A stretch of DNA of 64,000 nt. Origin: a virus. The translations under genes and the position numbers were made by a program. Shown here piece by piece: positions 42,373 through 49,798 of the stretch (position 1 is its first letter; each line of letters begins with the position of its first letter). The stretch is taken from positions 1-64,000 of IMG/VR virus record IMGVR_UViG_3300020190_000054; one strand, written 5' to 3'. The notes beneath the pieces were generated by a model. It was not told the origin of the DNA. It ran no database searches and saw only the letters and a list, made by a program, of their open reading frames with translations.

Positions 42373-42495
42373 CCTGACTACGTTTAGTGAAGGTTACCTG
42401 ACTACGTTGTGAGGATTCTGAAGGAAGCCTGACTACGTTGGATGGTTACTGTAGGTTACCTGACTACGTTTAGAGGAAGGATACCTGACTACGTT
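42373..42495 (+). repeat. Five direct repeats of CCTGACTACGTT
   Basis: Exact 12-bp copies at 42373-42384, 42397-42408, 42428-42439, 42459-42470 and 42484-42495. Start-to-start spacing is 24, 31, 31 and 25 nt. Flanks are partly shared (TTACC or AGCC before; TTTAG after). A partial copy AACTACGTTT is at 42581-42590 and an inverted GTCAGG at 42534-42539. Spacing is uneven and short, so this is not CRISPR; it resembles iterons or a protein-binding array. Confidence 0.9.
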
Positions 42496-42596
42496 TAGAG
42501 GAATGAGAGATTCTATCGCGAAGGACGAAGGAAGTCAGGCGAGTTTACATTAATCTTTCCAATTCACAAGGTTAAGTATTAACTACGTTTCACACC

Positions 42597-42616
42597 GAGC
42601 GGGCTACGACCCGCTC
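42597..42616. other. Strong hairpin in the control region
   Basis: GAGCGGG/CCCGCTC, 7 bp with a 6-nt loop (CTACGA), lying downstream of the repeat array. No U-tract follows, so it is not a standard terminator on the plus strand. Confidence 0.5.
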
Positions 42617-42690
42617 TTATCTGTCTACGTTATGCGTCACTGCGCATATACACATAGCGATTGGTTACATATCTGATCAATTGCTTCGTT

Positions 42691-42708
42691 TGATACGAAT
42701 TCGTATCA
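42691..42708. promoter_or_regulatory. 18-bp perfect palindrome, operator or binding-site candidate
   Basis: TGATACGAATTCGTATCA, perfectly self-complementary, in the non-coding region between the repeat array and the first early gene. Its length fits a dimeric regulator or initiator site. Confidence 0.5.
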
Positions 42709-42794
42709 CCATTTCGCTCTAATACGGTACAAAATCAATGCTTAGCGCTCCGCTCCGCTGGAAGTGCGTTATAGAACGGTGTAGAAATTGGGGG

Positions 42795-42986
42795 TTGACA
42801 CGCCCTAATTTTCGTCTGTTCATTGATATTACTTGGCTTTCACTTCGCCAGAGGTGATGTAAGCCCAATGTGCACTAGGGCTTAGGCCCTCTCGCAGGGT
42901 TAGAAGCCCTGAACTTCCACAGGTTTAGGCCTGCCAACTAACTTCTGCCCTTTGCGGAGATAGGCACCGCACTATTGGAGTAGACC
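42795..42986 (+). other. Structured leader or small RNA candidate before the early genes
   Basis: TTGACA is at 42795-42800 (no good -10 at normal spacing). Downstream, CACTT/AGGTG (42841-42856) forms a small hairpin. GGGCTT (42878-42883) can pair either with AAGCCC upstream (42861-42866) or with AAGCCC downstream (42904-42909), the latter enclosing CCCT/AGGG. The two folds are exclusive. The leader ends at TGGAG before ATG 42987. No known riboswitch class is recognised. Confidence 0.4.
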
Positions 42987-43154
42987 ATGTCGGTTTACGT
43001 TGTTATCCTCTGTGATCTGTACCAGGATCACTTCAATATACGGAACATCTTGGGTTTATTTGCTAGCCGTGAAGCGGCTGACAAGTATGTTCAATCCCAA
43101 GAACTTGAGGAAGGTGAACGGTTTCTTGTTTATAAGGAATACGTTCGAAACTGA
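42987..43154 (+). CDS. 55-aa small early protein
   Basis: MSVYVVILCDLYQDHFNIRN, then LFASREAADKYVQSQELEEG and FLVYKEYVRN. TGGAG precedes the ATG by 8 nt. The pattern (short beta strand, helix, strand) resembles small phage host-takeover proteins. No family was recognised. It is the first gene of the rightward early block. Confidence 0.6.
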   Translation: MSVYVVILCDLYQDHFNIRNILGLFASREAADKYVQSQELEEGERFLVYKEYVRN

Positions 43155-43169
43155 TCCGTCAAAGCGGGA

Positions 43170-43244
43170 GGACAGGTGCAAACCCTGTCCCAGTTATTGC
43201 GTAGGTACACACGTACTACTGCGCATCCTGCCCGTAAGGGCAGG
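43170..43244 (+). other. Two intergenic hairpins
   Basis: GGACAGG/CCTGTCC (43170-43190) and CCTGCCC-GTAA-GGGCAGG (43227-43244). The second is a perfect 7-bp stem with a GNRA tetraloop. Neither is followed by a U-tract; they may protect or process mRNA ends between the first two early genes. Confidence 0.5.
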
Positions 43245-43268
43245 CACTCAACTCACTGCATTATCCTT

Positions 43269-43517
43269 ATGTTTATCTATCAACCCAACCAGTATTCCGA
43301 CGATCGTGTCGTATGGTATGGCGGTGAATCGACTCAGCTCCATTACGAGAAGGAATGTGTTGATGACAACGGCTGTCCTGAATGGAGAGGTGTTGCAGTA
43401 CGTCCTTTTGGTAATGGGCTTCCCAGTGGCATGTCAGAAATGCATGCTGAGCTAGTTGATTACTACTGCTATTGCAACACGATGAAGTATGAAAAGAAGT
43501 TAGCTATGGCTGACTGA
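43269..43517 (+). CDS. Small early protein, unknown
   Basis: 82 aa from ATG 43269. MFIYQPNQYSDDRVVWYGGE, then four spaced Cys (KECVDDNGCPEW and YYCYCNTMKY). The Cys pairs could bind zinc. The frame is open further upstream, but that part overlaps the two hairpins and is probably not translated. Confidence 0.55.
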   Translation: MFIYQPNQYSDDRVVWYGGESTQLHYEKECVDDNGCPEWRGVAVRPFGNGLPSGMSEMHAELVDYYCYCNTMKYEKKLAMAD

Positions 43518-43615
43518 TACTTGATTCCTGCACCTACCCATTACTTTTAACAAGAGGTGATGGGTTTCTGCAGGCTTCACACCTGCACAACTCAACTCAA
43601 CCCAACAGAAGTCCC

Positions 43616-43858
43616 ATGACTCCTAAAGCTGTTGAACGTCTTCTCACTCAAGAAGCTCGTCTTCTTGCACGTCGAGATACTCCTTTCATTGACCAAGAAA
43701 TTGAGAGTCAGCGTCAAGCTGCTCTTGATGTCTTTTATCAGTGGCAAGATGGCTTGGTACAGTTCCAGGACATTGTTCCTTTTTGCGTGGTGCTCGAACG
43801 TAAAGTTCGTCTGAACCATGATCTTATTAGATGGGAACTTAACCATCTGATGGATTGA
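43616..43858 (+). CDS. Small helical early protein, unknown
   Basis: 80 aa, MTPKAVERLLTQEARLLARR then QRQAALDVFYQWQDGLVQFQ. It has no Shine-Dalgarno; the leader carries CAACTCAACTCAACCC. A hairpin-like CCCATCC/GGATGGG-type sequence follows the gene. No family was recognised. Confidence 0.55.
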   Translation: MTPKAVERLLTQEARLLARRDTPFIDQEIESQRQAALDVFYQWQDGLVQFQDIVPFCVVLERKVRLNHDLIRWELNHLMD

Positions 43859-43950
43859 TTTCTGCATTTAACCCTTCCCATCCATTGTGATGGGTGGGTT
43901 TACTGCAGAGTTCAACTCTGCTTGTTTACTTACTTAATTCAACTCAACTT

Positions 43951-44349
43951 ATGGCTTACGCTGACCTCCAAACAATTTCACTTGTTGGTCGCATCGCTGA
44001 TCTCACCGTCATTAAGACGGAAGATGAGCGTAACTGCCTCATTGTCACCCTGTATCACCGCATCTCACCAGATGCACTAATCACTGTTAAGTTCCTTAAC
44101 TCCAACGGATTGCTCACTGCTTACACCAATGACAACTTGGTTGTAGGACAAGAACTTACCGTCGTTGGTAAAATTCAAGCCATTCGTTCTTTCTACATGA
44201 AAGACGATGAACTTACTCCGCTCAAGCAACCAGAGTTCCAACTGAAAGTCATCGACTATGCTTTTGGTTCCAAGCCTCAACCAAAGGCCGAACCCAAAGC
44301 TACCAAGAAGACCAAAGCTCAGCCTACGCTTGAGCCAGTGGAACTCTAA
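43951..44349 (+). CDS. OB-fold / SSB-like protein
   Basis: 132 aa from ATG 43951 (the frame is open upstream, but the AATTCAACTCAACTT leader marks this start). Residues 1-110 have the strand pattern of a single OB fold: ISLVGRIADLTVIKTEDERN, LIVTLYHRISPDALITVKF, VVGQELTVVGKIQAI. The C-terminus is a Lys/Pro/Ala tail (KPQPKAEPKATKKTKAQPTL) without the acidic SSB tip. Probable ssDNA- or RNA-binding early protein. Confidence 0.55.
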   Translation: MAYADLQTISLVGRIADLTVIKTEDERNCLIVTLYHRISPDALITVKFLNSNGLLTAYTNDNLVVGQELTVVGKIQAIRSFYMKDDELTPLKQPEFQLKVIDYAFGSKPQPKAEPKATKKTKAQPTLEPVEL

Positions 44350-44363
44350 TTGACGGTTACACT

Positions 44364-44381
44364 AAGGGACTTCGGTCCCTT
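44364..44381 (+). terminator. UUCG hairpin, weak terminator
   Basis: AAGGGAC-TTCG-GTCCCTT, a 7-bp stem with a UUCG tetraloop followed by TTCTGT. It lies 15 nt after the stop of 43951-44349. Confidence 0.55.
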
Positions 44382-44430
44382 TCTGTAGCCCTCGATGGCT
44401 ACACCACTTATTACACATTCACTTCACAAC

Positions 44431-44622
44431 ATGAAACAAGTTATTAAACTACGTCCCAACAGTTATGTCCACCTTGATTCCTATGGCGAAGCTAAGGATT
44501 CATTTATTGCCAACATGCTGATTACTCTTGTTGTTGTCGGTATTGCTGCAATGACAGGAGCCGCTGCTGTTGGCGTGGACATTACTAACATTCAACCTAT
44601 TACTATTCAACAATCCAAATGA
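44431..44622 (+). CDS. Small membrane protein
   Basis: 63 aa from ATG 44431, preceded by a CACTTCACAAC leader (an in-frame ATG at 44395 is less likely). It has one transmembrane helix (IANMLITLVVVGIAAMTGAA) after a short basic N-terminus. Its stop overlaps the next ATG. An early membrane protein of unknown role, possibly superinfection- or host-directed. Confidence 0.6.
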   Translation: MKQVIKLRPNSYVHLDSYGEAKDSFIANMLITLVVVGIAAMTGAAAVGVDITNIQPITIQQSK

Positions 44623-44969
44623 CTACTGCCCTTGCATCTCGTTTAGAAACTCTTGCTAATCGCATCAATCAACTCTTTGTTGCATTGTGTGAGAACTATG
44701 CCAAGAGCAATGCCGGTAGTAAGTATTACCATCCGGATCAACTTAGTTTTGAAATCGTTTCAGGAACTAAGTACCACAAAATTGTCATGCACCACCAGGG
44801 CAGTCGATCTGTCCATGCGTTTGTCCACAAACAATCTGGTGCTGTCTACAAACCTGCTAGCTGGAAATCACCAGCTAAACACGTGCGTTACAACTTGCTT
44901 GATGACGCATCGTTCGAGGATTGCCTCAAGCGTGCTGACTGGGCAGGTGGGTATTTATACCTACCGTAA
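44619..44969 (+). CDS. Unknown early protein, common phage type
   Basis: 116 aa. YYHPDQLSFEIVSGTKYHKI, VHAFVHKQSGAVYKPASWKS and a closing VRYNLLDD ... GGYLYLP. This layout (conserved HAFVxKxxGxVYKPASWKxPAKxVRYNLLD) is one I associate with small cyanophage/phage proteins of unknown function. ATG overlaps the preceding stop. Confidence 0.65.
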   Translation: MTTALASRLETLANRINQLFVALCENYAKSNAGSKYYHPDQLSFEIVSGTKYHKIVMHHQGSRSVHAFVHKQSGAVYKPASWKSPAKHVRYNLLDDASFEDCLKRADWAGGYLYLP

Positions 44970-45028
44970 GCCCCAGCTTTGCACACTAGCAAATCCTCGC
45001 TATCCTATCAACGTTCCCAACTCATACC

Positions 45029-45463
45029 ATGGAACTTCTATCCCAGCTTGACGTTCAGAACCCTGATCACGTCAGCGTTATTACCCGGTCTGGTCGTGTC
45101 ATTATCTCCGTTCGTAAGAATGGATCTGATGTGACTGTCGGTTTTCCCGTCAACACATCAATCTTTGACACTACCCCCAGACCCCCGCTGGCACAATCAG
45201 CGCCAGCACCTAAACCTATTAGAGACGAACTACGTCAGAAACGTATTGAATCAGCTGCCGCTCGTATGAGTAAAGCTGCTCGTTTTAATACCAAACTCAC
45301 ATTGCAATCAGCACGTCAAATTAAAGACATGCTGGTAGACAAAGAGATTATGGCTAAGTTCAGGTCTAGGCACCAAGCTCATTTGCAAATTGCACAAGCC
45401 TATGGTGTGAGCGTTCATGCCATTAGGGCAATTGACAAAGGTACGGCTTGGAAATCTGCCTGA
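45029..45463 (+). CDS. HTH-containing early protein
   Basis: 144 aa. N-terminal beta-like part (VSVITRSGRVIISVRKNG), a Pro-rich linker, a basic helix (ELRQKRIESAAARMSKAARF) and a C-terminal HTH (HLQIAQAYGVSVHAIRAIDK) like those at the ends of HNH or regulatory proteins. Probably DNA-binding. Leader CCCAACTCATACC, no Shine-Dalgarno. Confidence 0.5.
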   Translation: MELLSQLDVQNPDHVSVITRSGRVIISVRKNGSDVTVGFPVNTSIFDTTPRPPLAQSAPAPKPIRDELRQKRIESAAARMSKAARFNTKLTLQSARQIKDMLVDKEIMAKFRSRHQAHLQIAQAYGVSVHAIRAIDKGTAWKSA

Positions 45464-45550
45464 CTTATGCCACGTCTTGGGCAGGCGAAGCGTAATGTTT
45501 AATCAATGGACTCACTTGGATTTATCCCAGTGGGTCCTACACACCTTCGG

Positions 45551-45564
45551 TGACGTTAAACTGC
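45551..45564 (+). promoter_or_regulatory. TGAC-TTAAACTG element, copy 1
   Basis: TGACGTTAAACTGC, 45 nt before ATG 45596. It lacks the GTCC block at the usual distance. Confidence 0.5.
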
Positions 45565-45595
45565 CTATTCTTTTTGGCTACACAGCATTCAACTC

Positions 45596-45748
45596 ATGGA
45601 TCTTAATCAATTCGAAAATGACATTCCATCTGATGCACTTGATGCATTAGCTGATCTTGCTTATGAGCAACGTCAAGCAATGATGGAAGAACTCATTACT
45701 CAACCATCTACAACTCATGAAACCATCCTCTACTCCCCAACAACATGA
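45596..45748 (+). CDS. 50-aa acidic early protein
   Basis: ATG 45596 to TGA 45748. MDLNQFENDIPSDALDALAD then YEQRQAMMEELITQPSTT. It begins right after a CAACTC leader downstream of element copy 1. Codon use matches neighbours. No function was recognised. Confidence 0.5.
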   Translation: MDLNQFENDIPSDALDALADLAYEQRQAMMEELITQPSTTHETILYSPTT

Positions 45749-45817
45749 CATAGTTTTGGTATTGATATTCATTATCATTACCAGCGTTCAGCTCTTCATT
45801 CAATTCATTGCAGAACT

Positions 45818-46174
45818 ATGGCATTTCATCCAGTTACCCAAGAAATCGCAGAAGCTTTCGGCTATGAACCCATGTCCGAAGCTGAGCGTAATCAACAATT
45901 CCAGCTCACTCCAAACTACGACTCCATTCAAGACGGAGTCCCAAAAGCTGGAAGTATCTATCTCAACAAATGCGGAGTCTATCGCTATTACTGGATCCCA
46001 GAAGGTGACAACTACACCGACGAAGAGAAAGGTGACCTCCAAGGCTGGTACGATATCCCGCTCAACGAAGACATCGAAGACTGGTGTTTCGATTCCTGCG
46101 CTTTCACGCCAGCGGAAGATGAAGTCGAACCTGACCACCCAGACAGCTGGCTTAGGCTTCTCGGTTTGATTTAA
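45818..46174 (+). CDS. Acidic early protein, unknown
   Basis: 118 aa. MAFHPVTQEIAEAFGYEPMS, then GSIYLNKCGVYRYYWIPEGD and a strongly acidic end (FTPAEDEVEPDHPDSW). Trp/Tyr-rich and acidic, reminiscent of DNA-mimic or inhibitor proteins, but no family was recognised. The competing frame 45717-46169 covers the same DNA and is probably spurious. Confidence 0.55.
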   Translation: MAFHPVTQEIAEAFGYEPMSEAERNQQFQLTPNYDSIQDGVPKAGSIYLNKCGVYRYYWIPEGDNYTDEEKGDLQGWYDIPLNEDIEDWCFDSCAFTPAEDEVEPDHPDSWLRLLGLI

Positions 46175-46268
46175 GTATTGTTTGCCTACAAGAAACTGTC
46201 AATACTGCCCACAGCCTGGATCATTAAAGATCCGGTTGACTCTTCCAAATTCCAACGCACTTCCGACA

Positions 46269-46547
46269 ATGCAAAAGTATTTAAATGAGTATTTCGCAGT
46301 TTGCGAAGTCTTAGCTGATCTCAAAGCTATTATCCAACGTGAAAATGAACGCCATGAAATGGATCAACACCTTGTTCCATCCATGCGTGATCTAATTGAA
46401 AACGAAATTATTCCTTTGCTTGAAAATGAGATTGATGCAGATCCAACTCCTCAATATCTCTACGACGACACCGGTGGTGAACCTCCGATGACTGCAGCGG
46501 AAATACATCACGTTGCCTGGGTGCAACACCAGGCTTTGCACTCGTGA
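46269..46547 (+). CDS. Acidic helical early protein, unknown
   Basis: 92 aa from ATG 46269; the frame is open upstream to 46182, but the AACGCACTTCCGACA leader suggests this start. MQKYLNEYFAVCEVLADLKA then VPSMRDLIENEIIPLLENEI. No motif was found. Confidence 0.5.
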   Translation: MQKYLNEYFAVCEVLADLKAIIQRENERHEMDQHLVPSMRDLIENEIIPLLENEIDADPTPQYLYDDTGGEPPMTAAEIHHVAWVQHQALHS

Positions 46548-46799
46548 TTTTATCTACCGCAAAGTTAAGAAACCATTAAGAAGTAAGGGCTGGTTCGCAT
46601 TAGAACCTAAGTCTGGTGCGGCCAGACGCCCTTTGCTTCATCATTATTCCGGTTGGGCCTGAACCAAGCGGAATCCCCTTAAACAATCCACTGGCCAGTG
46701 GGTCCCTGCAGGAGACTCACTCATTGTAACCACAGTTACAGGTCCATGGCCAGGGGTTGACACATCTGGTAAACTTACAATTCATCACACCATCAACTT
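46548..46799 (+). promoter_or_regulatory. 252-nt gap with a diverged promoter-like element
   Basis: No gene is seen. At 46742-46777 there is GTCC, then TTGACACATCTGGTAAACT, 42 nt before ATG 46800. It resembles the TGAC...TAAACT elements of other early genes, with an insertion. TTGACA could also be a -35 box, but TACAAT follows after only 13 nt. Confidence 0.4.
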
Positions 46800-47018
46800 A
46801 TGTCACAGCTCAACGACGCACCCAAGCCCCGCATCCCTGATGCAATGGATTTCCAACGGCTGCAAGCAATGCAGATCGTTGCCAAGATGAAGGAATCAGC
46901 TGACAAATACGGTGTTGGATTCGTTGGTGGATTTGTATCTGCCAACGGTGAAAAATTCATGATGTCCAACATGTCAGATGAAGACACTTTAATGCTCTTG
47001 CCTGAAGATCTCCAATGA
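46800..47018 (+). CDS. Small early protein, unknown
   Basis: 72 aa, MSQLNDAPKPRIPDAMDFQR, then a helix and VGFVGGFVSANGEKFMMSNM. Leader CATCACACCATCAACTT. Its stop overlaps the next ATG (ATGA). No function was recognised. Confidence 0.55.
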   Translation: MSQLNDAPKPRIPDAMDFQRLQAMQIVAKMKESADKYGVGFVGGFVSANGEKFMMSNMSDEDTLMLLPEDLQ

Positions 47019-47179
47019 AAGAAGTTATTTACTACAAAATCATTTCAATTGATGGACGTGATCACACAATTAGTTGTTGTGATTATTCAGAGTCCATTAA
47101 TGAATTAATTAAAGACAACATTCTTGAAGACAATGATTCAGAAATTGTTGATCACATTTTTCAAGAGGAATGTACGTGA
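47015..47179 (+). CDS. 54-aa acidic early protein
   Basis: ATG 47015 to TGA 47179. MKEVIYYKIISIDGRDHTIS then DYSESINELIKDNILEDNDS. Translationally coupled to both neighbours by 4-nt overlaps. Role unknown. Confidence 0.55.
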   Translation: MKEVIYYKIISIDGRDHTISCCDYSESINELIKDNILEDNDSEIVDHIFQEECT

Positions 47180-47268
47180 CTAACAATCAGTCCGAACTAA
47201 TTGATGCACTTATTGGAGATTTTAACTTTGAACGTGTGTTAACTGAATCATGTACTTGGGATGACTGA
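47176..47268 (+). CDS. 30-aa acidic peptide
   Basis: GTG 47176 to TGA 47268, MTNNQSELIDALIGDFNFER at the start. It bridges the previous gene (4-nt overlap) and the next (8-nt overlap), which supports translation despite its size. It may mainly serve coupling. Confidence 0.35.
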   Translation: MTNNQSELIDALIGDFNFERVLTESCTWDD

Positions 47269-47470
47269 CAAATCACCAATTAATTTTGATAGGACAATCC
47301 ACGGCTTCAATATTACGGAACATGGCATTAAGTCTTATACAAAATCATTCAAGCTTGGACCGTTTCAGTTAACACTGAACGCCCGTAAGTCTGGTGTCCT
47401 TGGGTCGGTATCGATCCCTGGTACTGGCTTGTCCAAGCGAAACATCAACCTATTCAATTTCAACTCATGA
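47261..47470 (+). CDS. DUF4236-like small protein
   Basis: 69 aa. YTKSFKLGPFQLTLNARKSG followed by VLGSVSIPGTGLSKRN matches the DUF4236 core (F(R/K)KSxxLGPxRxNxSKxGxGxSxGxPGxGxS). The family's role is unknown. It overlaps the next gene by 4 nt. Confidence 0.6.
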   Translation: MTDKSPINFDRTIHGFNITEHGIKSYTKSFKLGPFQLTLNARKSGVLGSVSIPGTGLSKRNINLFNFNS

Positions 47471-47682
47471 ATCCAACTGAACTCACACAACTTATTTGCA
47501 TGATGGAAACACGGGGCGGTTCTTTTGTAGCCGCCATCGGTGCAGCCTTGCGTTATGCAGATCCTGTCAATCGGCAACGATTGCTTGATGCATTTCCAGA
47601 TCTTGTAGAAAAGTATGGCCCCAACGGCATGTTTGCTGTTGCTCGTGCCATGGCAGAAGACCTTATCTCAAACAAATCATGA
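47467..47682 (+). CDS. Small helical early protein
   Basis: 71 aa, MNPTELTQLICMMETRGGSF then ALRYADPVNRQRLLDAFPDL, typical of small helical phage accessory proteins. Start follows a TTTCAACTC leader and overlaps the preceding stop; its own stop overlaps the next ATG. No function was recognised. Confidence 0.6.
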   Translation: MNPTELTQLICMMETRGGSFVAAIGAALRYADPVNRQRLLDAFPDLVEKYGPNGMFAVARAMAEDLISNKS

Positions 47683-47936
47683 CCGTCCTTGCAATCGAAG
47701 ACACTTCTATTGATGGATCCCATGTCACAGTTACAGCTGTTGTGGATGAGATGCGTCTCATCTACCGTGCAACTCAGTTTGAACCTGAGGAATATGCTCC
47801 TGCATTATGCAGCGCAAGCTTTGAGCTGGATCCAGAGGAACAAATTCCTGTTGATGAAGATGGCTTCTGTAGTTATCTTGATCAACGAGATTTGCTCTGG
47901 CAACTGGTCGACACTTCCGACTGGGATCTAGATTGA
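47679..47936 (+). CDS. Acidic early protein, unknown
   Basis: 85 aa. VTVTAVVDEMRLIYRATQFE then ELDPEEQIPVDEDGFCSYLD. Mixed beta/acidic. Last gene of the coupled run 46800-47936. No family was recognised. Confidence 0.55.
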   Translation: MTVLAIEDTSIDGSHVTVTAVVDEMRLIYRATQFEPEEYAPALCSASFELDPEEQIPVDEDGFCSYLDQRDLLWQLVDTSDWDLD

Positions 47937-47942
47937 TTCACT

Positions 47943-47966
47943 GTCCTGAGCATGACATTAAACTGC
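47943..47966 (+). promoter_or_regulatory. GTCC-TGAC-TTAAACTG element, copy 2
   Basis: GTCC, 6 nt, then TGACATTAAACTGC; 45 nt from TGAC to ATG 47998. It shares its whole core with the element at 53337-53360. Confidence 0.6.
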
Positions 47967-47997
47967 TCAACACTACGAACTCAACTCTGAACTCACC

Positions 47998-49746
47998 ATG
48001 CAATTCCGACTCCCAGAACAACTGCAAACTGAGTTGCTTGCGTATGATCCCAAGCTTAAAGCTCTAGCTCGCAGTCAAAATCCTAAGAAACAAACCAAGA
48101 AAGCAACGCATCCACTTGGTAATCCAAATGATTTGATTCCAGATGATGTTGTTCGTGCATCGCTGCTTCAAGATGCAATCGATAATATCAACGGTAATCC
48201 TGCCGCAGGTAGGTTTCAAATCTTTACCAAAGTGGTAGATGTTGCTACACCCGAAGCACGTACCGTTACTGTTGCCATTCTTTACTACTATGAGCAATGC
48301 TGGTATGCAGCATGGCTTCCGCCCAAGGGTAAAGAAAATGAGTATCTCTACGGTTATGCATATGCATATAAAGATACTGCAACAGCATTGAAAATGGTAT
48401 CACGCTCACTAAATGAAGAAAGACATGAAAACCTAACAGTTGAAAAGCAATATGGACGCAGCAAATTTTTTGTGCGTCAAGCTGTTATTACAATTGAAGA
48501 TGTGCGTAAATCTAAATATGATCAATCGGTAAGACGTTGGAATATTCCAGGTGTTACTTCGTATTATCGAAAATCGCAAGATATGTACAGAGCAATTACT
48601 GGATTCGAAGACGCATTGCGTAACAAAATTCCTACCTGGTCTGATTCCAGGGGGATCTTTGATCGTGTTCGTTGCACTGGAATCGGTAACCTTCTGATTG
48701 AAGAAGCAACACCCAATGTAGTTGCTGATCTTGAATCGTGGTTGCCTTCATATGAATCGTTGATGCAGATCATTGATTCAGATCCAGGGGAGTATCCATA
48801 TCGTTTGGTAGAGTATCGTTCGTTTGCATCTATTAAGCACATTATTAATACACCGTATTTCCGTAGGTGGATTCAACAACAATGTGATTTATCCATTGCT
48901 ACATTCAATAATCCAGCCACAGAATATGCGGCAGATGTCAAGCGTCCGTGGTTGACAATCAAAGCATATCTCGGTGCTATCAATAGTATCTACGCAATCT
49001 GGCCTAATTGTCCCATTGATTACTATCAAAATAATATTGACGTATTGCTCGGTGTTACTTTCCGTTTGAATCAAAACGAAAAGACATTTGAATGGCTACG
49101 TCAACATATGCCAATTGCATCATTTATCGGCATCTTGTCTAAGTTTTACCAAGAACAATTGCAAGAGGCTAAAAAAGATAATCGTTTGCACCACCGCCGT
49201 AGCTTGTATTATAGCGAACGTTTGGGAAGAAACGTATTTAGCTTCTCTGATCTCAGTGATGCACTATCAATGCTGACTCAGGTTCTATCCCATGGAGATC
49301 TTGAACCACCTAAGCGTTGGCGCATCGCTGAGTTCCATGATTATGTACAAGGTGAAGCCTGGAAGATCAAGAATCCAAATGAAGGTCTGCCCCAAGACTT
49401 GTTCCCGCAACCAGTCAAGGTGCAACTTGATGGTGAAACTTGGTTATTCTTCCAGCCATATGACACACACCAGCTGTCAAGCTGGGGTCAAGCTGTTCGT
49501 AATTGCATTGGTTCTGCTACGCATTATGCGGAAGACTGCAAGAAGAAGAAACACTTTATTGTTCTGTGCATGATTGACGGTAAGCCTCAGTTCACCATTC
49601 AACTCACCGTTGATATGGGTATGATGTCCGTCAAGCAAATTGCTGGCATTGCCAACAAGAGTCTCACGCAAGAACAGAAAGATCAATACACTCAAGCATT
49701 TGGCTTGGCCTTGCAATCTCGTAACGCTCAGCTAGTATCTGCGTAG
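47998..49746 (+). CDS. PcfJ-like protein
   Basis: 582 aa. The C-terminal about 120 residues match PcfJ-type proteins: WGQAVRNCIGSATHYAEDCK (the LxNCVG...Y region), KKHFIVLCMIDGKPQFTIQL, then MSVKQIAGIANKSL. PcfJ-like proteins occur on plasmids and phages; their biochemistry is not established. The N-terminal 400 residues are large alpha/beta with Trp/Tyr-rich segments and no known motif. It is preceded by promoter-like element copy 2 and a CAACTC-rich leader without Shine-Dalgarno. It is the largest early gene apart from the polymerase. Confidence 0.65.
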   Translation: MQFRLPEQLQTELLAYDPKLKALARSQNPKKQTKKATHPLGNPNDLIPDDVVRASLLQDAIDNINGNPAAGRFQIFTKVVDVATPEARTVTVAILYYYEQCWYAAWLPPKGKENEYLYGYAYAYKDTATALKMVSRSLNEERHENLTVEKQYGRSKFFVRQAVITIEDVRKSKYDQSVRRWNIPGVTSYYRKSQDMYRAITGFEDALRNKIPTWSDSRGIFDRVRCTGIGNLLIEEATPNVVADLESWLPSYESLMQIIDSDPGEYPYRLVEYRSFASIKHIINTPYFRRWIQQQCDLSIATFNNPATEYAADVKRPWLTIKAYLGAINSIYAIWPNCPIDYYQNNIDVLLGVTFRLNQNEKTFEWLRQHMPIASFIGILSKFYQEQLQEAKKDNRLHHRRSLYYSERLGRNVFSFSDLSDALSMLTQVLSHGDLEPPKRWRIAEFHDYVQGEAWKIKNPNEGLPQDLFPQPVKVQLDGETWLFFQPYDTHQLSSWGQAVRNCIGSATHYAEDCKKKKHFIVLCMIDGKPQFTIQLTVDMGMMSVKQIAGIANKSLTQEQKDQYTQAFGLALQSRNAQLVSA

Positions 49747-49759
49747 TTTCCACGGCTTG

Positions 49760-49786
49760 CCGGTCTTAGTCTCGTACTAAGGCCGG
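49760..49786 (+). other. 10-bp intergenic hairpin
   Basis: CCGGTCTTAG/CTAAGGCCGG (one G-T pair) with a 7-nt loop, between the PcfJ-like gene and 49799-50014. No U-tract; it may be an mRNA-end structure or attenuated terminator. Confidence 0.55.
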
Positions 49787-49798
49787 TACCTCGTACTT

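Noticed and set aside
42373-42495. Repeat array considered as CRISPR
   Set aside because: Repeats are only 12 bp with 12-19-nt irregular spacers, spacers partly resemble each other, and no cas genes are present.
43000-43455. Long plus-strand frame covering the first early genes
   Set aside because: It starts inside 42987-43154 in another frame and runs through two hairpins; the shorter genes at 42987 and 43269 have better starts.
45717-46169. 150-codon frame with an N-terminal hydrophobic segment
   Set aside because: Most of it overlaps the better-supported gene 45818-46174 and its C-terminal part looks like a frame shadow; only the first about 35 residues could be a real small membrane peptide.
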